The notes beneath the pieces are model-generated. The model had not been told where the DNA came from. It saw only the letters and a list, made by a program, of their open reading frames with translations, and did not search any database. Of a stretch of DNA of 11,968 nt, positions 5,995-11,968 are shown piece after piece. This stretch comes from Burkholderiales bacterium (GTDB taxonomy: Bacteria; Pseudomonadota; Gammaproteobacteria; Burkholderiales; Burkholderiaceae): assembly GCA_947372535.1 (NCBI GenBank), contig CANBUA010000135.1, positions 1 to 11,968 on the forward strand, read 5' to 3'. A program made the position numbers and the translations under genes. Within the stretch, counting starts at the first letter, position 1; each line of letters starts with the position of its first letter.

Positions 5995-8112
5995 TCAGGC
6001 CAAGTCGGACGTCTGGGCGTCGTGCGGGTCCGGTGGCGCCGCCACGGCGGTAGGCCGGTTGTGGGCGCGGCACAAGAACCGCGCCGGGTCGAGCGCATCG
6101 CGCAGGTCCACCTCGACTGGGCAAGGGCTGCCGGTTACCCAATGCGCCAGCAGGCGACCACCCAGAGCGGCCCAGGTGATGCCGCGTGAACCGAGTCCGC
6201 CCAACACGAACAGGCCGCCGTGTTCGCTACGATGGCGCGGGATAAAGCGTGGCTGATCCAGTCGGGTGCGCTGCGGTAATAGCGCGATCGCTTCTTGCGT
6301 CAAAGGCAGGGCGCCGATCAAGGGCAGGCGATCGGGTGTCACCGCACGCCAGCCAACGCGGCCCTGTGCATCGGCAGGCAAGGACGAATCCGCTGCCACA
6401 TCTGCCACAGCGCCCAACTCGGCGGCGATCCGCCAGTTGTGCCGGTCGTCCGCGCTGCGCACCTCAGGATCGGCATCGCCCTCCTGCGCAGTGGCGCCAC
6501 ACAACAGCGCGCCACCGGCCAGCGGCAACACATAGCCTTGGCCCGCCACCGGCAAAGCGGGCAAACGCAGTAGGCCTGGTGTGGCCGCGGGCAATCGGGT
6601 GACCTGGCCGCGCGATGCACTCAAGGGGGGCGGCGACACGGCCGCATCGCCGGAGAGGGTGTCGAGCAAGCCATGCAGGCCAGTCGCATTGGCCAGGACC
6701 AGGGTGCCGCCTTGCGCCAGCACTTGTCCGTGATCCCCCACCGCTTGCCACATCACCCCCTCGCGACGCAGGCTGTGCACGGCAGCCCCGCTTTGCCAGG
6801 TCAGCAGGCCGGTTTGCCTGGCTTCCTCCAGCAGCCATCCGGCGTAGCCTGCCGGGTCCAGCCACCCGGCCTGATGGAACAGCCAGCCACCGCTGGTCAC
6901 GGGCAAACCGCTGTGGGCTTGCGCCTGCTCGACATCCAACCATTGCACGTGGTCGTCAGCCACGCCCAGCCGGGTCAACAAGGCCTGCGCTTTTTCACAG
7001 CTCATGTCGGCATCCAGCCGGATGAGGCCGTCGCACTGGCCTGTCAAGGTACCGTTTTGCAACCACGGTCTCATCAGTCGATGCGTCTGCAAGGCGGCGG
7101 CGCGCAGTGCCCGGGCGTGGATGCCATCGTCGCCATGCAGCACGCTGTGGAACAGCCCGCCCGCGTTCCCGGATGCTTCGCTGGCGGGCTGGTCATGGCG
7201 ATCTAGCAAGGTCACACGCCAGCCTTCGCGGGTCAGGGCCCACGCGGCGGCGCAACCGGCCAAACCTGCCCCGATCACCACCGCGTGTTCATCGCTTTCG
7301 AGGCTGGGTGCCCACAAGCCGCCAGGGTGAGGTGCAGGCACATGCCGGGGCTCGTACCTGGCCTCGGTCCTGTCCCGTTTGATGCCAAAGCCAGGTGCTT
7401 TCTTGACGGCGAAACCGGCTTGGGTCAGGGCATCGCGCATCGCGCGGGCCACGGTCCAGGTCGCGGCTGTGGCCTCGGGCGCGGCCAGGCGGTTCAGGCG
7501 CGAAAGTAAATGAGGCGACCACATTTCAGGGTTCTGCGATGGCGAAAAACCGTCGAGGTAGAAAGCGTCCACCCGTGCTAGCAACTGAGGCAGCATCTCG
7601 GCGATGTCGCCCAGGGCCAGCATCAGGGTCACGCAAGGCGAGGCACCTGGGCTATGTTCGTTTTTGAGCGACGCCTCGTCGAAATCAAGGGTGTGCAGGC
7701 CAGGCGTCAGCACGGGCCAAACCTCGATCAGACGCTCGGCCAACCCTGCGGCCACCAAGGTGTCATCGTCCGCCAGTCGTTCGCGGTGCACCCTGGCCAA
7801 GTCATCGGGCAGCAGGGGGTGTTTTTCTATGGAGATGAACACCAGCCTTCCGCACCGCTGGGGATCGGCCAGCCAGGCCGCCCAGGTGGCCAGGAAGTTG
7901 TTGCCCAGTCCAAAACCAGTCTCCAGGATGACGAAACGATCCCGCCCTTGCCAGCGCTTCGGCAGCCCATTGCCGGCCATGAACACCTCCCGCGCCTGTG
8001 CCCAAGCCCCGGCAAAGGGGTGGTACAGATCGTCGTAGAGCGGCGAGTACGGTACGTGACGGGCTTCGTCGCTGGGCGCGGGCGCCAGGACGGCAGGGCG
8101 GATGGGACTCAA
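5995..8112 (-). CDS. mnmC: Bifunctional tRNA wobble-uridine modification enzyme MnmC
   Basis: MnmC completes mnm5(s2)U at the wobble base of certain tRNAs. The C-terminal FAD-dependent oxidoreductase removes the carboxymethyl group, and the N-terminal SAM-dependent methyltransferase then methylates the amine. Both halves are present in the 705 residues. The methyltransferase spans about 20-255, with SAM loop ETGFGLGNNF (64-73), the catalytic-site motif DGFSPSQNPEMW (187-198) and PGFGIKRD (240-247). The oxidase follows, with dinucleotide motif GAGLAG (281-286), the flavin-contact stretch ASGNAGGLFHSVLH just after it, and a C-terminal GGLGSRGITWA typical of the family. The start is unusual. TTG at 8110-8112 is the only recognised start codon between an in-frame TAA upstream and the conserved domain, and it has no clear ribosome site. 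Length matches the family (E. coli about 670). It lies 84 bases after bdhA and 43 before hslR. Confidence 0.95.
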   Translation of the reverse strand: MSPIRPAVLAPAPSDEARHVPYSPLYDDLYHPFAGAWAQAREVFMAGNGLPKRWQGRDRFVILETGFGLGNNFLATWAAWLADPQRCGRLVFISIEKHPLLPDDLARVHRERLADDDTLVAAGLAERLIEVWPVLTPGLHTLDFDEASLKNEHSPGASPCVTLMLALGDIAEMLPQLLARVDAFYLDGFSPSQNPEMWSPHLLSRLNRLAAPEATAATWTVARAMRDALTQAGFAVKKAPGFGIKRDRTEARYEPRHVPAPHPGGLWAPSLESDEHAVVIGAGLAGCAAAWALTREGWRVTLLDRHDQPASEASGNAGGLFHSVLHGDDGIHARALRAAALQTHRLMRPWLQNGTLTGQCDGLIRLDADMSCEKAQALLTRLGVADDHVQWLDVEQAQAHSGLPVTSGGWLFHQAGWLDPAGYAGWLLEEARQTGLLTWQSGAAVHSLRREGVMWQAVGDHGQVLAQGGTLVLANATGLHGLLDTLSGDAAVSPPPLSASRGQVTRLPAATPGLLRLPALPVAGQGYVLPLAGGALLCGATAQEGDADPEVRSADDRHNWRIAAELGAVADVAADSSLPADAQGRVGWRAVTPDRLPLIGALPLTQEAIALLPQRTRLDQPRFIPRHRSEHGGLFVLGGLGSRGITWAALGGRLLAHWVTGSPCPVEVDLRDALDPARFLCRAHNRPTAVAAPPDPHDAQTSDLA

Positions 8113-8155
8113 GGTGGGTGGCCATGAAGACGGAGGCGGGGCGTCATCTTAGCGA

Positions 8156-8198
8156 GACGCCGCTTTGGGTTCATCCAACGCGCCGCCAAGACGGCGTC
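8156..8198 (-). repeat. GC-rich inverted repeats between bdhA and mnmC
   Basis: GACGCCG (8156-8162) and CGGCGTC (8192-8198) are perfect 7-bp complements. The latter overlaps the bdhA stop codon. A competing smaller hairpin, CGCCG-CCAAGA-CGGCG, sits at 8181-8196. There is no T run after either on the minus strand, so neither looks like an intrinsic terminator. They may stabilise the bdhA 3' end. Confidence 0.35.
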
Positions 8199-8979
8199 AC
8201 TGCGCCACCCAGCCCCCATCGACATTCCAGGCCACGCCACGCACATTGCTGCCGCCAGCAGAGCACAGAAACACGGCCAGGTCACCTAATTGTTCCGGCG
8301 TGACGAACTGAAGCGAAGGCTGCTTCTCGCCCAGCAATTCCTTCTGGGCTTGTTCGATGCTGATGCCTTCCTTGTCCGCCCGGGCTTCGATCTGCTTTTG
8401 CACCAGTGGCGTGAGCACCCAGCCAGGGCAGATGGCGTTGCAGGTCACGCCCGTGGTCGCCGTCTCCAGCGCCACAGATTTGGTCAGCCCGACCAGGCCA
8501 TGCTTGGCCGCCACATAGGCCGATTTGCCGGCCGACGCGACCAATCCGTGCGCCGAGGCCAGGTTGATGATGCGCCCCCAATTTTTCGCGCGCATGCCCG
8601 GCACGGCCAGGCGGATGGTGTGAAAAGCTGATGTCAGGTTGATGGCCAGGACGGCATCCCATTTCTCGACCGGAAAGGCCTCCACATTGGCCACGTGTTG
8701 GATGCCGGCGTTGTTGACCAGGATGTCCACGCCGCCGAACTCGGCCTGGGCATAGGCCATCATGGCTTCGATGTCCTCTGGCTTGGACATGTCGGCCCCG
8801 TGGTAACCCACCCGGATGCCATGCGCGCTGCCGGCGCGTAAAACTTCCGCTTTCGGCGCCTCTGAATCGCCAAAGCCATTGAGAATCACATGAGCGCCCT
8901 GTGCCGCCAATTGATGGGCGATGCCCAGTCCGATGCCGCTGGTCGAGCCCGTGACGAGCGCGGTTTTTCCATTCAACAT
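8197..8979 (-). CDS. bdhA: D-3-hydroxybutyrate dehydrogenase
   Basis: The product oxidises D-3-hydroxybutyrate to acetoacetate with NAD+, the step that feeds polyhydroxybutyrate breakdown into central metabolism (cytoplasm). The 260-residue short-chain dehydrogenase has the cofactor motif TGSTSGIG (10-17), NNAG (89-92), N114 and the catalytic S142, Y155, K159. It also carries, at identical numbering, the substrate-binding residues I recall for the Pseudomonas fragi enzyme (also 260 aa): Q94, H144, K152, W187 and Q196. This makes the substrate call much firmer than a generic SDR assignment. The start ATG (8977-8979) has a strong ribosome site GGAGG at 8985-8989, 5 bases upstream. It diverges from the hydrolase gene across a short gap. 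No phasin, depolymerase or synthase gene is visible nearby. Confidence 0.93.
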   Translation of the reverse strand: MLNGKTALVTGSTSGIGLGIAHQLAAQGAHVILNGFGDSEAPKAEVLRAGSAHGIRVGYHGADMSKPEDIEAMMAYAQAEFGGVDILVNNAGIQHVANVEAFPVEKWDAVLAINLTSAFHTIRLAVPGMRAKNWGRIINLASAHGLVASAGKSAYVAAKHGLVGLTKSVALETATTGVTCNAICPGWVLTPLVQKQIEARADKEGISIEQAQKELLGEKQPSLQFVTPEQLGDLAVFLCSAGGSNVRGVAWNVDGGWVAQ

Positions 8980-9054
8980 GAAAGCCTCCGGTAGGTCGAA
9001 TCAAAAACAATGGCAAGCTCACACCATCGTGGATCATTTTCCGGAACTGTCAGC
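8980..9054. promoter_or_regulatory. Divergent intergenic region between bdhA and the hydrolase-relA pair
   Basis: These 75 bases must contain the promoters of both directions unless the genes are read from elsewhere. Next to bdhA lies its GGAGG ribosome site (8985-8989). On the minus strand a TTGCCA -35-like box has TACCGG at 17 bases, a poor -10 that overlaps the ribosome site. No convincing sigma-70 pair was found for the plus strand. GGAA (9042-9045) is a modest ribosome site for the ATG at 9055. With so little room, the two promoters would be close or overlapping. Confidence 0.4.
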
Positions 9055-10011
9055 ATGAATCAAGCCAGCCTCAATGCCGTACTGGGTACCGCCTCTCAGG
9101 AGCCTGAGCTCTGTTTCGTGACCTGCCCGGGCGCGAGCACGCTCGATGCCAACACCCACCGCATGGCCTACTGGTCCTGGGGCGATCCCAAGAACCTGCG
9201 CACCGTCGTTTGCGTGCATGGCTTGAGCCGCCAGGGGCGCGATTTCGACTCGATGGCACGTGCTTTGAGCGATACCTTCCACGTGGTCTGCCCCGACGTG
9301 GTGGGCCGTGGCCATTCCGACTGGCTGGCAGAGCCCAAGGGCTATCAGGTGTTCACCTATGCCAGCGACATGGTGTTCCTGATGCAGCAGTTGCGTGCGT
9401 CCAAAGGCGTGACGCAAGGTCCGCTGGAGATCGATTGGGTGGGCACGTCCATGGGCGGCCTCATCGGCCTGGGCTTCTCATCCGTGCCCCCTGAGGGGTC
9501 GGGCGCCAAGATCCGCCGAATGGTCCTCAACGATGTGGGCCCGCGCCTGAAGGTCGATGCCCTGACGCGCATTGGCGAGTACCTGGGGCAACCGCTGCGT
9601 TTCGACACCGAGCAAGATGCCGTTGACTACCTCTGGAGCATCTCGCAAGGCTTCGGCCCGCACACGCCCGAGCAGTGGCTGGCGCTGTCCCGCCCCTTAC
9701 TGCGTCCGGCCCCTGACGGCCACGGCCTCATCCTGCATTACGACCCGGCCATCGCTGAGCCCTTCCGAGCCATCAGCGCCGATGCCGCCAGTTCGGGCGA
9801 GGCCATGGTCTGGCAGGTCTACGACGCCCTGAAGTGCGAAACGCTCATCACCCGTGGACAGGATTCGGACCTGCTTGATGAGGCCACCGCCAAAGAGATG
9901 ACCGAGCGCGGCCCCAAGGCCAAGCTGGTCGAATTTGCCGGCGTCGGCCATGCGCCGACCCTGACCGCGCCCGAGCAAATCGCCGTCGTGGAGGGTTTCC
10001 TGCGCGCATGA
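9055..10011 (+). CDS. Alpha/beta-fold hydrolase, substrate unknown
   Basis: The 318-residue protein carries the alpha/beta hydrolase core. The oxyanion-hole region is VCVHGLSRQGRDFD (52-65), with VGRGHSDW (83-90) following. The nucleophile elbow GTSMGG (130-135) has S132 as nucleophile, the acidic residue is D270 or D272 (GQDSDLL), and the catalytic histidine is H299 (GVGHAP). A cap segment at about 165-240 is helical and rich in aromatic residues. There is no signal peptide, so the protein is probably cytoplasmic. The start at 9055 is preferred over the in-frame ATG at 9010 because it has a GGAA-type ribosome site and because the extra 15 residues do not look conserved; the upstream start is not excluded. 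Its stop overlaps the relA start (ATGA at 10008-10011), so translation of the two is probably coupled. Divergence from bdhA hints at, but does not prove, a role in ester or polyhydroxybutyrate-oligomer metabolism. Confidence 0.9.
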   Translation: MNQASLNAVLGTASQEPELCFVTCPGASTLDANTHRMAYWSWGDPKNLRTVVCVHGLSRQGRDFDSMARALSDTFHVVCPDVVGRGHSDWLAEPKGYQVFTYASDMVFLMQQLRASKGVTQGPLEIDWVGTSMGGLIGLGFSSVPPEGSGAKIRRMVLNDVGPRLKVDALTRIGEYLGQPLRFDTEQDAVDYLWSISQGFGPHTPEQWLALSRPLLRPAPDGHGLILHYDPAIAEPFRAISADAASSGEAMVWQVYDALKCETLITRGQDSDLLDEATAKEMTERGPKAKLVEFAGVGHAPTLTAPEQIAVVEGFLRA

Positions 10012-11968
10012 AGACCGGATCTCTGCCCCGCACCGGCATCGAGCCGGCCCAGGCCCCATCACCCCATGACGCACCCGTCATCGTCGAATGGGTGGAAGAC
10101 ATCAGCCCTTCGGAGCAGGCCGGCGCCCAGGACATGCTCGCCAAGGCCCGAGCCTTTGCTGAACCCTTGCTGTCGGGCCAACGCTTCGACACCGGAGAGT
10201 CCGGCCTGGCGCATGCCGATGGCGCCGTGGTGATCCTGCGAGGCATCGGCGCGCCACCCGCGCTCCAGGCCGCGTCATACCTGGTCTACGCCAGCCAATA
10301 CCTGACCCAGCCCGACGAGATCATCGCGCGCGCTTTTGGTGATGACGCCGCCCAGCTCGTGGGCGCCACCCGCCGCCTGGTGCAGGTTCAACGCAGTGCC
10401 CGCGATGCCTTGGGCGATCAAGCCGATGGGCCTTTGCCGGCCGAGCAAGTCGAGCGCATCCGAAAGATGCTGCTGGCCTTCTCACGCGATTTGCGCGTGG
10501 TGTTGCTGCGGCTGGCCTCGCGCCTGCAAACCCTGCGTTACTACGCCGAGAGCAAGCATGAATGCCCGCGTGCACTGGCCCGTGAATCGCTGCAGGTGTT
10601 TGCGCCGCTGGCCAACCGCCTGGGCATCTGGCAGATCAAATGGGAGCTGGAAGACCTGGCCTTCCGCTTCCTTCAGCCTGATACCTACCGTGGCCTGGCG
10701 CGCCAGTTGAGCGACAAGCGCCTGGACCGCGAACGCTTGGTCGAAGAGGCCCGCCAGCGCCTGGCCACCGCCTTGAGTGAGGCCGGCATCGATGCCCAGG
10801 TGCAAGGCCGTCCCAAACACCTCTATAGCATCTGGAAAAAGATGCAAGGCAAGAACCTGCCGCTGGACCGCGTCTTCGACCTGCAGGCGCTGCGCGTCAT
10901 CGTCCCGGATGTGCCGTCCTGCTACGCAGCCCTCAGTCGCGCGCATGAACTGTGGCGGCCCCTGCCCGACGAGTACTCTGACTACATCGCCCGACCCAAA
11001 ACCAATGGCTACCAGTCCTTGCACACGGTGGTGCAGGACGATGCGGGCCGGCCCATCGAGATCCAGGTTCGCACCCAGGTCATGCACGACCATGCCGAAA
11101 GCGGCGTGGCAGCGCACTGGGCCTACAAGGAAGCTGGTAGCAAAGGCTACGCGGGCGTGCATGCCGCAGGCGATTTCGAAACGCGCCTGGCCGAGGCCCG
11201 CAAGACGGTGCTGCGCCAGTTGCTGGCCTGGGAGCGCGACCTGGCCTCGGGCGAGGCCCAGGGGCCGGAGCAGGGCGCCCAAGGCTTTTTCGAAGACCGC
11301 ATCTACATCTTCACCCCCGAAGGCAGCATCGTTGACCTGCCCACGGGTGCCACGCCCGTCGATTTCGCCTACACCGTGCACACCAGCCTGGGCCACCGCT
11401 GCCGGGGCGCACGGGTCGATGGCGCCATGGTGCCGCTCAACACCCCCTTGAGCAGCGGTCAGACGGTGGAAATCGTCGCCGCGAAGGAGGGCGGCCCTTC
11501 ACGCGATTGGCTCAATGCCGACCTGGGCTACGTGCGCAGCCCACGCGCCCGTGCCAAGGTGCGCGCCTGGTTCAACGCCCTGGCGCAGCAGGCCACGATC
11601 GCCAAGGGCCGAGAAGCGGTCGAGCGGCTTTTGCAACGCGCCGGCAAGACCGCGCTCAAGCTTGATGACCTGGCCTCGCAGCTGGGCTTCCGCGCCGCTG
11701 ATGACCTGTTCGAAGTGGTCGGCAAGGACGAGTTTTCGCTGCGCAACATTGAGGCCGTGCTCAAGCCGGCCGAGCCTGTGCTGGACGCCGATCAGCTCAT
11801 CGCGCAACGCCTGACCCGGACCGAGCCGGTCGAAGCACCAGCCGATGGCAAAGGCGTGCTGGTGGTGGGCATGGACTCGCTGCTGACGCAACTGGCGCGT
11901 TGCTGCAAGCCCGCACCAGGTGACCCCATCGGCGGCTACGTCACGCGTGGCAAGGGCGTGGCCGTGCA
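10008..11968 (+). CDS. relA: GTP pyrophosphokinase RelA (ppGpp synthetase; 3' end outside window)
   Basis: RelA makes (p)ppGpp from ATP and GTP/GDP when uncharged tRNA reaches the ribosome, starting the stringent response. There are 653 codons before the right edge. The N-terminal hydrolase-like domain (about 45-190) lacks the His-Asp motif of active ppGpp hydrolases: its only histidines, H69 and H184, are not in an HD pair. This points to monofunctional RelA rather than SpoT. The synthetase domain (about 250-375) contains HLYSIWKKMQGKNLPLDRVF (271-290), RPKTNGYQSLHT (329-340), EIQVRTQVMHDHAE (351-364) and GVAAHWAYKE (366-375). A TGS domain spans about 429-490. The zinc-finger-like region begins with C632-C633 in ARCCKPAPGDPIGGYVTRGKG. 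The rest of that region and the ACT domain (about 90-100 residues by comparison with E. coli, 744 aa) lie outside. The start ATG overlaps the hydrolase stop and has only a distant GGAGG (9990-9994), favouring coupled translation. Confidence 0.96.
   Translation, partial: MKTGSLPRTGIEPAQAPSPHDAPVIVEWVEDISPSEQAGAQDMLAKARAFAEPLLSGQRFDTGESGLAHADGAVVILRGIGAPPALQAASYLVYASQYLTQPDEIIARAFGDDAAQLVGATRRLVQVQRSARDALGDQADGPLPAEQVERIRKMLLAFSRDLRVVLLRLASRLQTLRYYAESKHECPRALARESLQVFAPLANRLGIWQIKWELEDLAFRFLQPDTYRGLARQLSDKRLDRERLVEEARQRLATALSEAGIDAQVQGRPKHLYSIWKKMQGKNLPLDRVFDLQALRVIVPDVPSCYAALSRAHELWRPLPDEYSDYIARPKTNGYQSLHTVVQDDAGRPIEIQVRTQVMHDHAESGVAAHWAYKEAGSKGYAGVHAAGDFETRLAEARKTVLRQLLAWERDLASGEAQGPEQGAQGFFEDRIYIFTPEGSIVDLPTGATPVDFAYTVHTSLGHRCRGARVDGAMVPLNTPLSSGQTVEIVAAKEGGPSRDWLNADLGYVRSPRARAKVRAWFNALAQQATIAKGREAVERLLQRAGKTALKLDDLASQLGFRAADDLFEVVGKDEFSLRNIEAVLKPAEPVLDADQLIAQRLTRTEPVEAPADGKGVLVVGMDSLLTQLARCCKPAPGDPIGGYVTRGKGVAV

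Noticed and set aside
5952..6098. N-terminal extension of hslR by 49 residues
   Set aside because: The added stretch is Arg/Thr/Pro rich, overlaps the mnmC 3' end in another frame, and the Hsp15 family starts close to the ATG at 5951.
9010..9054. Upstream ATG for the alpha/beta hydrolase
   Set aside because: It has no ribosome site, and the extra 15 residues are Ser/His/Gly rich. The ATG at 9055 has a better upstream context. Not fully excluded.
8980..9054. Sigma-70 promoter TTGCCA-N17-TACCGG for bdhA
   Set aside because: The -10 matches only the first two bases of TATAAT and overlaps the ribosome site, so it cannot be called as a promoter.
1..11968. CRISPR array, tRNA or rRNA genes, insertion sequences, prophage or defence genes
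   Set aside because: I looked on both strands and saw no regularly spaced repeats, no clover-leaf or rRNA signatures, no transposase or integrase motifs and no defence-type proteins.

Overview
The window is GC-rich chromosomal DNA with the gene content and protein style of a betaproteobacterium, most likely Burkholderiales (Comamonadaceae or a close relative). This placement is an inference from protein likeness and gene order, not from a search. The genes are conserved and nearly gap-free. I see no rRNA, tRNA, CRISPR, insertion sequence or phage gene, and no gene-free stretch longer than about 230 bases.

Layout. Positions 1-8979 are all on the minus strand. Read in the direction of transcription they are: bdhA (3-hydroxybutyrate dehydrogenase), mnmC (tRNA wobble-uridine modification), hslR (Hsp15, S4 RNA-binding protein), grpE, dnaK, dnaJ, an intrinsic terminator, and then a response regulator made of a CheY-like receiver plus TPR repeats, which runs off the left edge. 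From 9055 to the right edge two genes are on the plus strand: an alpha/beta hydrolase and relA (ppGpp synthetase), which overlap by ATGA. The relA gene runs off the right edge. bdhA and the hydrolase diverge from a 75-base gap.

How the genes fit together. The core is the DnaK chaperone machine (GrpE, DnaK, DnaJ), with the heat-shock ribosome-rescue factor Hsp15 just upstream. A good RpoH (sigma-32)-type promoter precedes grpE. The grpE-dnaK and dnaK-dnaJ gaps (122 and 138 bases) hold several inverted repeats that could tune the ratio of the three chaperones. The strongest is a roughly 60-base hairpin followed by a second hairpin with a T-rich tail, between dnaK and dnaJ. To the left, the receiver-TPR gene has its own promoter candidate that looks like a flagellar sigma-28 site. 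To the right, a polyhydroxybutyrate-breakdown enzyme sits next to an uncharacterised hydrolase that is probably translationally coupled to the stringent-response synthetase.

The protein-coding part is ordinary core genome, and I found no clear new multi-gene system. What deserves a second look is the non-coding structure in the chaperone operon, the sigma-28-like promoter of the orphan receiver-TPR regulator, the start of mnmC (no ATG or GTG available), and the hydrolase-relA coupling.
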